From: Sugiyamaella lignohabitans
Lineage: Eukaryota > Ascomycota > Dipodascomycetes > Dipodascales > Trichomonascaceae
DNA length: 64,000 nucleotides
NCBI RefSeq assembly: GCF_001640025.1
Contig: NC_031672.1
Coordinates: forward strand, 2,294,001 to 2,358,000
Direction of reading: 5' to 3'
The stretch's first letter is position 1. Each line of letters starts with the position of its first letter. The notes under the pieces are model-generated. The model was not told the origin of the DNA, searched no databases, and was given only the letters and a program-made list of their open reading frames with translations. The position numbers were made by a program, and so were the translations under genes. Below, piece by piece: positions 50,022 through 59,756 of this stretch.

Positions 50022-50915
50022 TTATTTGGCGAAACTGGCGGCGATGTTGGCGGCCTCTTCGACGGCCCGGGAGATGGACGAGCGGACGTGGTTGTCTTCC
50101 ATGACCAGGAGCCCGCCAATGGTGGTTCCACCGGGTGTACAGACCTGGGATTTGAGGACTGCCGGGTGCTCGTTCGATTCAAGGACCATTTGGCCAGATC
50201 CGGCCACGACTTGGGCAGCGCATTCTTGGGCTATGGCGTAAGGCAGTCCCATTCGCACACCTCCTTCAATCAGAGCTTCAGTCACCACATATAAAAAGGC
50301 AGGACCACTTCCACAGAGCGCGGTAGCAGCGTCCTGGTGTTTTTCGTCGAGGAAAAGACATCGACCTGTTTGTTTAAAGATCCAGCCGACCGAAGTTTGA
50401 ACGGACGAAGATGCAGGTTCAGCTGGGTCGACTGAGACAACTGTCATTCCAGCCCCGATTTTACTGGGTGTATTTGTCATTGCACGAGCTACTAATGCTT
50501 TAGAATAAGTCAATTGTTTGAGAAACGAAATAGTTTTGCCTGCTAATAAACTGACCACGATCTTCTTTTTCGTGTACGCCGACTCGGGAATCGCCGACAA
50601 GATCTTTTCTGCCATAAACGGTTTACATCCGAGCAAAATCACATCTGATTTCTCCACCAGCTCCTCATTCGATCTCAGTAACTCCACTTTCGACCCGAAC
50701 TGTTTTCCCAATCGGTCATACGATTTCTCCGAATGAACGGTCGCATAAAACTTGCCAGGCAGCACCAACCCCTCCTCCTCTCCACCACCCTCACTCTCCC
50801 CAATTTCACCCACTCCACGAAGAATCGCACTCAACACCGCCGTGCCCATCGTACCACACGCCAACGCGCCAATCGTATACCCCCTCTCCAAACTCAATTC
50901 CTGACTCGCTTGCAT
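50022..50915 (-). CDS. PRO3: Pyrroline-5-carboxylate reductase
   Basis: 297 residues from ATG at 50915 (the frame continues to a GTG further up). An N-terminal Rossmann stretch (YTIGALACGTMGTAVLSAIL) binds NAD(P)H. The C-terminal P5CR signature is complete: CGSGPAFLYVVTEALIEGGV then MGLPYAIAQECAAQVVAGSG. The enzyme reduces pyrroline-5-carboxylate to proline, the last step of proline synthesis, in the cytosol. Slightly longer than the S. cerevisiae enzyme (286), with a short insertion around GEIGESEGGGEEEG. A tandem palindrome array starts 70 bp upstream of its ATG. Confidence 0.96.
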   Translation of the reverse strand: MQASQELSLERGYTIGALACGTMGTAVLSAILRGVGEIGESEGGGEEEGLVLPGKFYATVHSEKSYDRLGKQFGSKVELLRSNEELVEKSDVILLGCKPFMAEKILSAIPESAYTKKKIVVSLLAGKTISFLKQLTYSKALVARAMTNTPSKIGAGMTVVSVDPAEPASSSVQTSVGWIFKQTGRCLFLDEKHQDAATALCGSGPAFLYVVTEALIEGGVRMGLPYAIAQECAAQVVAGSGQMVLESNEHPAVLKSQVCTPGGTTIGGLLVMEDNHVRSSISRAVEEAANIAASFAK

Positions 50916-50985
50916 CTTTAACCTCTTCTCCTCTATCTCCACACTTCACCGGTTTATATCACCACGCCGCACGCAGTAGGGCGCT

Positions 50986-51584
50986 GCCTCCGGCGGCTGG
51001 GGCTCCTCCCCAGACCCTGGTTGCTCCTGCTTCGCAGGAGATACCGGGGAACGCGGACGTAACGACTCGAGCGAAGCGAGAGGAGCCACGGGGTCTGGGG
51101 CAGAGCCCCAGCCGCCGGAGGCACGTGAGGGCCCGGTGCTGCCTCCGGCGGCCGGGGCTCCGCCCCAGACCCGGGTTGCTCCTGCTTCGCAGGAGATACC
51201 GGGGAACGCGGACGTAACGACTCGAGCGAAGCGAGAGGAGCCACGGGGTCTGGGGCAGAGCCCCAGCCGCCGGAGGCACGTGAGGGCCCGGTGCTGCCTC
51301 CGGCGGCCGGGGCTCCGCCCCAGACCCGGGTTGCTCCTGCTTCGCAGGAGATACCGGGGAACGCGGACGTAACGACTCGAGCGAAGCGAGAGGAGCCACG
51401 GGGTCTGGGGCAGAGCCCCAGCCGCCGGAGGCACGTGAGGGCCCGGTGCTGCCTCCGGCGGCCGGGGCTCCGCCCCAGACCCGGGTTGCTCCTGCTTCGT
51501 AGGAGACTGGGACCATCGCGGAACCGACTCGAGCGGAGCGAGAGGAGCAGCGGGGTCTGGGGCGGAGCCCCAGCCGCCGGAGGC
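50986..51584. repeat. Tandem array of complete GC palindromes, 155-bp period
   Basis: About 3.9 units. The word GCACGTGAGGGCCCGGTGCT that joins units recurs at 51121, 51276 and 51431, exactly 155 bp apart. Units 1-3 are almost identical; unit 4 diverges after a GTAGGAG change in its inner hairpin and has a different centre. The array fills the space between the PRO3 promoter and the PEX5 3' flank. Confidence 0.97.
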
Positions 51585-51679
51585 AGTGCCCGCGCACCGT
51601 TGGTACCTGCAGGGGAGGTTTTTCCGGCGGGGTAGTGGAATGAGTGGTTATGCTATGGAGGGGTAGTGTGGGGGCGGGG

Positions 51680-53506
51680 TTAGAAGTCGAACTCGGAGCG
51701 GAACTCGTTGACGTCCATGCCGTTTTCGACTTTTTCGACGAGGTCGCGGCGTTCCATGGCGAGGAAGACGCGGCGGAGCGTTTCGTAGAGGTTGGTGCTT
51801 TGGTTGGCCAGGACGTCGTCGTCGGCGCTGTCGGTTTTGTGGAGGGACAGCGCTGATAGCAGGTGCTGGGCTGCTTCTTTGTAACAGCCAATGTTGATAC
51901 ATGAAACTCCCAGGTTGTATCGAGCACGGACAAATGATGGTCGTAGTTCGAGGGCTCGGTAGTATGCGTCAATGGCCTCTTCGGATCGGTTCGAGTTGGC
52001 TAATGTGGCTCCCAGTCGGTTCCACAGAAGTGGGTCGTTGGGTCGCACTGACAGGGCAGTGTTGAAACAGTCAATAGCTTTTTCATACTCTTCGTTGCCG
52101 TAGAAAAGAACTCCAAGTCCGACCTGTACATCGGCATCGATACTAGCTCCGTCAGGCGACATTTGAGCAGCCCGGATAAACAGTTCGGTGACTCGACTGT
52201 GAAGCTGGAACCTGTCTTCATTCTCGAGTTTGGGTTCTTGTTGACGGGCCTTTTGTGCGATATCGGGATATTTAGTGGCTAACCATCGTTCAAGAGTGGC
52301 ATAGGCAGCATTTTCATAACCTTCATTGGTATACGACACAGATAGGTTCAAAAGAGCGTTCAAATTCGACGGATCGAGTTTGATGGCTCGTTCTAAAGCA
52401 CGAATAGCAGGGTCTTCTTTTTCATTCTGGGCTTGACATGCACCTAATCTGGCCCATGCTTCAACATGGTCAGGATTCTTTTTAACAGCAGCTTCAAAAC
52501 ATAGAGCAGCAACTGATAATTTAGCACCATTATCCATGAGTTCTACACCCATGGCAAATGGATCGTCTTGTGCAACATAGGGGTTTCCCTCTTCAAATTC
52601 ATAATCACCGAAATCAGGACGTGATGTGGTATACTCGTCGAAATCCCTGTCCCAAGCAGGTCCATCTTCAGCACTCTTCGACCAATCCTCGACATTATCA
52701 AGAACTTGAGACTTGATTCTGTCCCAGATGTTTTCAAAATGGTCGTCATTCAATTCCGATAATAAAGGATCCTCCTGTTCGGGTTCCATAGTAGACTCTT
52801 CATTCTGTTGTTGCTGTTCTTTAGTGAGCTTCTCCTTACCTTTGTCTTTTGAGTTGAGTTCGATCTGATTAAACTGTTCTTCCCATTTATCATGATCCAG
52901 CTCGACAATTTGAGCACTTTGTGTTTGATTGACCATGGCCTGATTAGCCATTTGTGGGCCCATACTGGAAAACATGGGAGTATATGGCATAGACGAGAAT
53001 CTTGCACCACCACCCATAGCCATATGAGAGGCATTAGCATTACCGGCAACAGCAGCAGCAGGACCAGCAGGCGACTGACGGAACTCACCAGCCCAACGAT
53101 TACCCTGAGGAGCAGCACCTGCTGTAGCAGGAGATTCTCTATGTTGTTGTTGTTGAGGAATGGGAGAAGCAGAAGTGGATCTGAAATCGTCGACCCACCC
53201 TGGAGCACCTGGTTTCTGAGGATTCTGAATGCCATTAATTTCTTGTCTCATTTGATCATAAGCAAAAGGACCAGCTGGACCAGGACCAGGACCCATCCGA
53301 CCCTGCTGCGAAAACCGGTCCATCATCTGCTTATCTTCCTGAGACATGACTCTAGCATCGGATCTCATTGACATAGGACCGGCAGCACCAGGCCGCTGGT
53401 TCATCCGGTCATACTGTAACGACCTGTCTTCACCAGCATGTTTGGTGAACTGAGCCAGCGGATTTCTAGCAGTAGAGCACTCGGCTCCTGAATTCATAAA
53501 CGACAT
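51680..53506 (-). CDS. PEX5: Pex5, peroxisomal targeting signal 1 receptor
   Basis: 608 residues. Cys10 is the conserved cysteine that is ubiquitinated for receptor recycling. The disordered N-terminal half has WxxxF-type Pex14/Pex13-binding motifs at Trp104 (WVDDF), Trp138 (WAGEF) and Trp208 (WEEQF). From about residue 318 the TPR domain follows, with units such as HVEAWARLGACQAQNEKEDPAIRALERAI and DPLLWNRLGATLANSNRSEEAIDAYYRAL. It binds C-terminal SKL-type signals of matrix proteins in the cytosol and delivers them to the peroxisome docking complex. Length and layout match other yeast Pex5 proteins. Confidence 0.97.
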   Translation of the reverse strand: MSFMNSGAECSTARNPLAQFTKHAGEDRSLQYDRMNQRPGAAGPMSMRSDARVMSQEDKQMMDRFSQQGRMGPGPGPAGPFAYDQMRQEINGIQNPQKPGAPGWVDDFRSTSASPIPQQQQHRESPATAGAAPQGNRWAGEFRQSPAGPAAAVAGNANASHMAMGGGARFSSMPYTPMFSSMGPQMANQAMVNQTQSAQIVELDHDKWEEQFNQIELNSKDKGKEKLTKEQQQQNEESTMEPEQEDPLLSELNDDHFENIWDRIKSQVLDNVEDWSKSAEDGPAWDRDFDEYTTSRPDFGDYEFEEGNPYVAQDDPFAMGVELMDNGAKLSVAALCFEAAVKKNPDHVEAWARLGACQAQNEKEDPAIRALERAIKLDPSNLNALLNLSVSYTNEGYENAAYATLERWLATKYPDIAQKARQQEPKLENEDRFQLHSRVTELFIRAAQMSPDGASIDADVQVGLGVLFYGNEEYEKAIDCFNTALSVRPNDPLLWNRLGATLANSNRSEEAIDAYYRALELRPSFVRARYNLGVSCINIGCYKEAAQHLLSALSLHKTDSADDDVLANQSTNLYETLRRVFLAMERRDLVEKVENGMDVNEFRSEFDF

Positions 53507-53939
53507 TAAAAAACAACCGTGACTAACCGGAGAAACAAACTAACACTGACAGACTGTGACGTTGACAGTGGCACTAGTATCAACTGTAAACAACCACTAA
53601 AAACAAAAAAAACCGAGTTCGAGCTGCGAGTTTATAACAGCCACGAACGAAATCAGAAAACGGGAAACGAAAATTCGGATGAAAAGACCCGAAATCAACT
53701 GACGAAGTGCGATAAAACCTGTCGGAGAGATTTGTCAGATCACCGAAATCAGGATAAATTGTGGGGTTAATACCACCCACCCAACGCTGCCGCCGTTGTC
53801 GGCTCGGCTGGTCATTCCTCCCCCAGCACTTTCCCTTGCCCCTCATGCGCTTATCAGATGCAACCCACCTCCCTGCACGCCGAGGTTAACCGCTCGGAAC
53901 CAAATACCCCGCCGGAAAAACCCCTGCAGGCAGGGGCGC

Positions 53940-54000
53940 CGACTCGAGCGGAGCGAGAGGAGCAACCAGGGTCTGGGGCGGAGCCCCAGCCGCCGGAGGC
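53940..54000. repeat. GC palindrome arm, inside-out neighbour 1
   Basis: CTCGAG-type arm whose outer end points to the next arm at 54024. Confidence 0.94.
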
Positions 54001-54023
54001 AGCGAGGGAGACCCGGGTGGTGT

Positions 54024-54077
54024 GCCTCCGGCGGCTGGGGCTCTGCCCCAGACCCCGTGGCTCCTGCTTCGCAGGAG
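54024..54077. repeat. GC palindrome arm, inside-out neighbour 2, 3' of MED17
   Basis: GCAGGAG-type arm, 40 bp beyond the MED17 stop. With 53940-54000 it forms an inverted order opposite to that of complete elements. Confidence 0.94.
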
Positions 54078-54117
54078 ATTGCGTGGGGAAGAGGATGCAT
54101 TTTGGGGGGTGAAAGTG

Positions 54118-56221
54118 TTACATGCGGCGAACTTTGAGGATCCAGTTGATCCAGTTCTCGAGGTCGCTGAGTTCGTAGAGGCCTGTTTTGGAGACTGATC
54201 CGTCGGGCGAGACCGCCTGGACCTCGTAGAGCGGGTTATGCGACTGGAGCGGCGAGCTGGCCACGATATCGACCACGGTTCCGGAATCGAGTTCCAGTTT
54301 GTATTTCGACACCGGTGGATACAACAGCAAACCGAGGTATGAACTGGCCGACGCTTTTTCTCCCGTGTCCTGGTACGACTGGAAACTCATCTTGGCCCCT
54401 TTATAGTCCTCGAGAATCATGTCCAGCAGCCGGGTCGTCCGCCGGACTATCTTCCGGTGCTGCATGTGTGCGACCAGCGGCCGCAAAATAAATAACGGTT
54501 GCTGAACCGGCGGGCTGGGAGTTCGTTAGTAGGCGGTCTGTGAGGGGGGTGCTGCCTCCGGCGGCTGGGGCTCCGCCCCAGACCCTGGTTGCTCCTGCTT
54601 CGCAGGAGTTTTCGCTGGGACCGTCGACGCAACGACTCGAGCGAAGCGAGAGGAGCAACCAGGGTCTGGGGCGGAGCCCCAGCCGCCGGAGGCACGGCCC
54701 CAGGAGGAGGAGGAGCACACTTACGTTTTGGTGAGGGGGGCCGGCACAGCACGGCGTTTTTCGAGTCGCCGTTTGTGGGAGTAGGAGAGGAGGATATGGA
54801 GAGCGTTGCAGATGAGGTCGGCTTTGAGTTGGGGGAGACCTTCGGCCGGATGGGTGTGGGAGAGGTCGGCGTACTCGATTTCGAGGAGTTCGTCGAACAG
54901 GTTGACCGAGATGACATTGTCGGAAACAGTGATTTTGTACGACGATAGCAGTCGTGCTTCTTGCACCATCTCGAAAAACAGTTCTTCTTCAAACAGGATC
55001 ATTCGTGCATTCTTAATCTCGTTCTCGACTCGGTCTTCTACTAACAGACTGGCGGGTGTGGACGTGCCAATAGGCACTTTCTCGCCAGATGTAATGTCAT
55101 ATAACACCACACGAACCGCTTTTCTCTGTTTTGTGCGGTCAAATCGAAACGATAGTTCACCGTCTGGTTTACGACGAACCATCGCAAGCCCTTTATCTCT
55201 GTATTCCGACCCCGAGTCGCCAAACCCGTATTTCAATCCCAATCCTCGAGCATCTCCACGACGGATTTTGAACATCACTTCACCGTCATTGACGACTGTC
55301 TTCATTACAGCGTCCCAGTATTTCTTTTCTTTAACAACTTCTCCTCGCAATCGTGAAGCGGCGTTCTTGAGTTGTTTGGATGCTTCTCCTAGAGACTGGA
55401 CTTTCCAGCCTGCTCCTACTATGGGATCTTCTTCCTGAGGCTGGATCCATAGAGCATCTGCTCCTAGCGACCCTACAGCCACATGCTGTTTCAAATGAGG
55501 AGACATGGACGTGGTACCAGCTGCTGGTCGTAAACACGATAACAACAGAGACACGAAATCCAGCGATAGCGCCGACTCGTTCTGAGCCGTCCGGATCAGC
55601 TGAACCAGCTCGATCCGCGCCTGTTCAAAATCTTTACTCGACATCGGGCCTACTGCTGCTGTTTCAACAGCATCAGCATCTCCTGTTCCTTCTTCTTCTT
55701 TTGTTTCTGTTTCTGTTGATTCTTTTGCAATTGCAGTTGGATCCGCGTCCTTTGACGCATTCTGGTCCTTGGATTCTTCGTTCGGCGACTCTTGCTCCTC
55801 TTCGTCGACGTCCATTTCCATTTTCACGGCACCGACATCGTCGCGACCCGCGTCCTCGTCCAAACCCGCGATCTCAGCCTCGAGCGACTCTTTCGTGATC
55901 CCGGCAAACGACCCGCGCTCGGCGATGATCCGCGGGATTATCTGGCCCAAACTGAGTTTCCTGCTCCTGTTAGTCCGGTTTCTAGGGGCGGGGGTGTGCC
56001 TCCGGCGGCTGGGGCTCCGCCCCAGACCCTGGTTGCTCCTGCTTCGCAGGAGATTGCGGGTATCGTCGACGAAACGACTCGAGCGGAGCGAGAGGAGCAA
56101 CCAGGGTCTGGGGCGGAGCCCCAGCCGCCGGAGGCATGTCAGAACCCGGTACTCACGCATTGCCACCGCCGCCGCTGGATCCCTCGGGTTCCAGGGAGAG
56201 ATAGATCGGTTCGGCCGCCAT
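54118..56221 (-). CDS. MED17: Mediator subunit 17 (Srb4), three exons
   Basis: Exons 56221-56157, 55960-54725 and 54514-54118 give 565 residues. The N-terminus MAAEPIYLSLEPEG joins to KLSLGQIIPRIIAERGSFAGITKESLEAEI, the conserved Med17 start. A low-complexity acidic/Glu-Thr stretch (about residues 60-130) follows. The middle carries LSFRFDRTKQRKAVRVVLYD, and exon 3 the conserved ILRPLVAHMQHRKIVRR. Med17 is the head-module scaffold of Mediator, contacting RNA polymerase II. Both junctions are in phase and use GTGAGT/GTAAGT donors and CTAAC branch sites. Both introns contain a complete palindrome. Divergent from CWC2 with only 194 bp between start codons. Confidence 0.93.
54515..54724 (-). other. 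MED17 intron 2 (210 nt) with palindrome
   Basis: Donor GTAAGT, branch TACTAAC, acceptor TCCCAG. Without its 140-bp repeat it would be 70 nt. Confidence 0.88.
54554..54693. repeat. GC palindrome, complete pair, in MED17 intron 2
   Basis: Left GCAGGAG-type, right CTCGAG-type; both spacers TGGTTG/CAACCA. Confidence 0.96.
55961..56156 (-). other. MED17 intron 1 (196 nt) with palindrome
   Basis: Donor GTGAGT, branch GACTAAC, acceptor GAGCAG (skipping the AG directly after the branch site). Without its 138-bp repeat it would be 58 nt. Confidence 0.88.
55998..56135. repeat. GC palindrome, complete pair, in MED17 intron 1
   Basis: Left GCAGGAG-type, right CTCGAG-type; begins 21 nt after the donor on the transcribed strand. 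Confidence 0.96.
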
Positions 56222-56415
56222 AATTGCTCGGTCGGTTGGGTGTCGTATTGGATGGTTCGCCAACATCGATTGATTCGCGACGGTATCAGAGGTTCACCAG
56301 CCAATATGTGCCGGTTATTCAGCCGTGCGATGTTGATAGGAGTGAAATATCATGCTCATGTGATGGAGATGTGTAAGTTCATTCATCTGCTGATTTTGAC
56401 AGTTTTTTTGGTAGA
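56222..56415. promoter_or_regulatory. Shared divergent promoter MED17/CWC2
   Basis: 194 bp separate the two start codons, so the two genes must share or interleave their promoters. No palindrome inside. Confidence 0.7.
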
Positions 56416-57729
56416 ATGCCGGATCAGGACAACGATTCCGGTGTTGTGGCGGTGCCCTCTGGTGAGGGTGAGGCTGCTGTGAAAAGCACGGCTCTGGTTA
56501 CCGAGAAAAATGCGAAGAAGAAGCGACGGCCAGCGAGGGTCCAGGTGGATCCCGCTACAGTCAGCGAAGAAGACAGGCCGCCTCAGACGGGAAGTATTTT
56601 CAATATCTGGTACCTGAAATGGTGAGTATTACACAGGATCTTCTTGGAATTTAGAGTTTGAGTTTTCGAAGGATCGGGCTCGAAGATCTCAAGTTCACGG
56701 GGCACGCCACGCCCGACTCGAGCGAAGCGAGAGGAGCAGCGGGGTCTGGGGCGCAGCCCCAGCCGCCGGAGGCAGCTGGTCAACGAGAGATAAGAGCTGT
56801 TACTAACAAGAAACAGGAGTGGAGGTGATAAAGACAGTTTTGGCAGCCAGCGCAAGGCAGATGGCCGGTGTAATATCAAGAGAGATTCGGGGTATACCAA
56901 AGCAGATAAAGTGCGAGGAAGCTACTTTTGTGTTTATTTTGCTAAAGGGTTGTGTGTGAAAGGCAAGAGTTGCGAGTATTTACATCGATTGCCGGCGATT
57001 ACAGATATTTTTCCTCCGAATATGGACTGTTTTGGACGAGACAAGTTTTCCGACTACCGTGATGATATGGGCGGTGTGGGCTCGTTTCTACGTCAGAACA
57101 GGACTTTATATGTGGGCAGGATGCATGTTTCGAGTGAAGAGAATAAAATGGAGGAGACTGTTTCAAGACATTTCGCTGAATGGGGCGATATCGAACGTAT
57201 TAGAGTGCTGAATGATCGCGGTGTAGCGTTTGTGACGTATGTCAATGAAGCCAATGCTCAATTTGCAAAAGAGGCTATGGCACATCAGTCGTTAGACCAC
57301 GACGAGGTTCTTAATGTGCGCTGGGCAACTGAAGATCCTAATCCGCATGCTCAAAGAAGAGAAAAACGTCGTCTCGAAGAACAGACCGCCGAGGCTATTA
57401 AGAGACTGTTGCCAGCCAGTTACGTAGCAGAGATCGAAGGCAGGCATAAAGACGCTAAAAGATTAAAAGAACAGGAAGACAAACAGGCAAACGAAGCCAG
57501 GATGTTAGAACAATCTGCATATTCAGAACAAGCTGAAGCTGACGCTGAAGCTGAAAATGACGTGGACGATATACCCGCAATCGAAGACGCTAAACCGTCC
57601 GGGATCATTTCCGAGGATGCTCTACGGGACCTCCAGCAGACCCTGGCGCTGCCAGCCCCGGAACCGATTGCTCCTAAGAAAATATCTCTCCTGGCCAGTG
57701 CCTACGACTCCGACGACGATGATGACTAG
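56416..57729 (+). CDS. CWC2: Cwc2, spliceosomal NineTeen-complex RNA-binding protein (two exons)
   Basis: Exons 56416-56621 and 56817-57729 give 372 residues. The Torus/zinc-finger region spans the junction: FNIWYLKWSGGDKDS, then Cys87 in GRCNIKRDSGYTKAD, and a CCCH finger with Cys107, Cys115, Cys121 and His125 (CX7CX5CX3H) in YFCVYFAKGLCVKGK. An RRM follows (LYVGRMHVSS; RGVAFVTYVNEANAQFAKEAM), and a Glu/Ala-rich C-terminus. Cwc2 contacts U6 snRNA and pre-mRNA near the catalytic centre. The intron thus interrupts a splicing factor gene within its zinc-finger domain; an untested possibility is autoregulation. Confidence 0.95.
56622..56816 (+). other. CWC2 intron (195 nt) with single palindrome arm
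   Basis: Donor GTGAGT, branch TTACTAAC, acceptor AAACAG; splits the Trp69 codon after two bases. Confidence 0.92.
56714..56773. repeat. GC palindrome, single arm, in CWC2 intron
   Basis: CTCGAG-type inner hairpin; main loop GCA/TGC type. Confidence 0.95.
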
Positions 57730-57775
57730 CTATGTATATTATATTATTTATTCGCTGTACTTTGGTTGGGGTCTT

Positions 57776-57835
57776 GCCTCCGGCGGCTGGGGCTGCGCCC
57801 CAGACCCCACTGCTCCTCTCGCTTCGCTCGAGTCG
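57776..57835. repeat. GC palindrome, single arm, 3' of CWC2
   Basis: CTCGAG-type, main loop TGC, 46 bp after the stop. Confidence 0.95.
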
Positions 57836-57923
57836 GGCTTGGCGGTCTCAGCACTGCTGATTGTTGGACTCGGTAAGGGACCATTGGCAGATATGGCAAA
57901 ATGATTCTGCAAAAAAATGATGA

Positions 57924-58041
57924 ATTACAACACCTTCTGTTCACGCCTGGTCTCCCACGGCATTACTGATCAAGGCTCTTAGAGGCTTGAATATGATTGA
58001 TCGGACGGGAAATCTTATTTTACTCTAGATGTGGTCGTAAC
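57924..58041 (-). rRNA. 5S rRNA gene, copy 4
   Basis: All 5S blocks present; helix I TTACGAC/GTTGTAA. Carries CTAGAGTAAAATAAG where copies 1-3 have CTCGAGTA-type sequence. A T7 run follows on the transcribed strand. Confidence 0.93.
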
Positions 58042-58611
58042 TGCTTTTCTTTTTGCTGTTTTAGTATCTCGACTGAGAGTATGAGGGAAGACCGGTAAAG
58101 ATAAATGGCGATATTTCACTCCACATCTTGAAATTTTATTCAAATTGAGATTAAAAACATCCATTATTGCAGGAATTAGGAACGCCAATGTTCAAATAGC
58201 TTGAAAGCTTGGCAACCGAACTGTTTCAGCCCAACTCTTGTATCCAGCAGCATGATCGAAATGCTCTGCTCAATGGTCACCTACCAGGTCTGCTCTACAT
58301 GCCATTCTATCTAGATGGCTAAGCCATATGGTCTTCTTTCATATGGTATCCACAGACTCGGTAACCAGCTACGTTATATTATATATTTGCAATCTTTATT
58401 ACTCAACTCGCAAATTAAGGTGGTTCAGAGACTTGCAGGTGTTACCAGAAGCTCTACCAAACCAGTAGAGAGAGTGGAAAATCGACAAGAAATAATCTAC
58501 AATATTTCTTAAAGGCAAATTCGGCAGGTATTATCAGCTCTGGAAGCCAACAGCGAAGTTGGCTTTGTAAAATGAAGCAATTAGAAGTGTGATGACAAAT
58601 AAGAACAAACA

Positions 58612-58729
58612 ATTACGACCACATCTAGAGTAAAATAAGATTTCCCGTCCGATCAATCATATTCAAGCCTCTAAGAGCCTTGATCAGTAATGCCGTGGGA
58701 GACCAGGCGTGAACAGAAGGTGTTGTAAT
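58612..58729 (+). rRNA. 5S rRNA gene, copy 5
   Basis: Almost identical to copy 4 but on the opposite strand, 570 bp away; followed by ATTATTTTTTT as terminator. Copies 4 and 5 are transcribed away from each other. Confidence 0.93.
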
Positions 58730-59696
58730 TCATTATTTTTTTGCCCTATCTCTTTTTGTTTTGCTACAGACAATTACTTAATCTAGCAACACCCAGTTGA
58801 CTTGCTTCTGGGGAAGAAGCTGCTGGTATCACACGATTCCAAATGCTTATACAGGATGCAGAAGCATTTGGACTCGTTTTTCGATTTTGTAAAACAGATG
58901 AAAAACGTATGGAACGGATAGCAGTTATTGACAATGGTTACCACATAGTTGTTGAGATTTAATAGTCTGTTAAACGGATTTAAGGAAATGGCCATTTTGA
59001 CTCGCAGAATTCTGTGATCAGGTAAAATTGAATTAGGTACAATGAAGTGTGAAGTTTCAGCTCTAGGCCCTAACCGTGGTAATTAAGCATATTTATAATA
59101 TCCAGCGCATTCTTATAGAATTCAACGGTTCGGGTGCTCATATTGTACTCAACCCTGTTTTAATTGTTCTGTATACATAATTAATTCAAGTAAATAATTT
59201 CAAATCCCATTTTTCATATAACCAGCAAGGATACCCTTTAATTACATAATATCTGGTATTATTTTTAATCTTTTTTTGCTATTTCAGAGCTGTCACTGAT
59301 TATATTAGAAATTAAAAACCTGTCTATTGATATAAATCCTAGTGACATGCTGACCAGTTGCTGATCCCTGCATATTTATGCGGGTACTATTGACCCCTGA
59401 ATTATCCTGCGTCTCAGTAGAAGCAAATAATCTTTCGTCTGTTGTTAGGTTGATTGGTTATACGTGCTGGATTGATTAATTGAAGACGTGGTTTAAAATT
59501 CGAGTAATCTTTCTAGCAAAATGGCGAATACGACTGTGAAGTGACTATCAATAGTATCTGGCATGACAATGACAATTACGGGCAGGTTCTCAATTAGCAA
59601 AATGTTCAGAAAAACTGAAACCAACTAAAAATAAAACCAGAAATCAAGCGAGGATAAATGAGGACCCAAGAGAAAAGACCAGGTTTGCGCCCGTTT

Positions 59697-59756
59697 CGAC
59701 TCGAGCGGAGCGAGAGGAGCTACGGGGTCTGGGGCGGAGCCCCAGCCGCCGGAGGC
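59697..59756. repeat. GC palindrome, single arm
   Basis: CTCGAG-type with GGA loop; not near a recognised gene. Confidence 0.95.

Larger units (their letters stand above)
53507..54117. other. Intergenic PEX5-MED17
   Basis: PEX5 promoter and MED17 3' flank, with two palindrome arms placed back to back. No gene seen. Confidence 0.55.

Noticed and set aside
50986..51584. CRISPR-like regular repeat array
   Set aside because: Units are 155 bp with no unique spacers, each a palindrome pair; the genome is eukaryotic.
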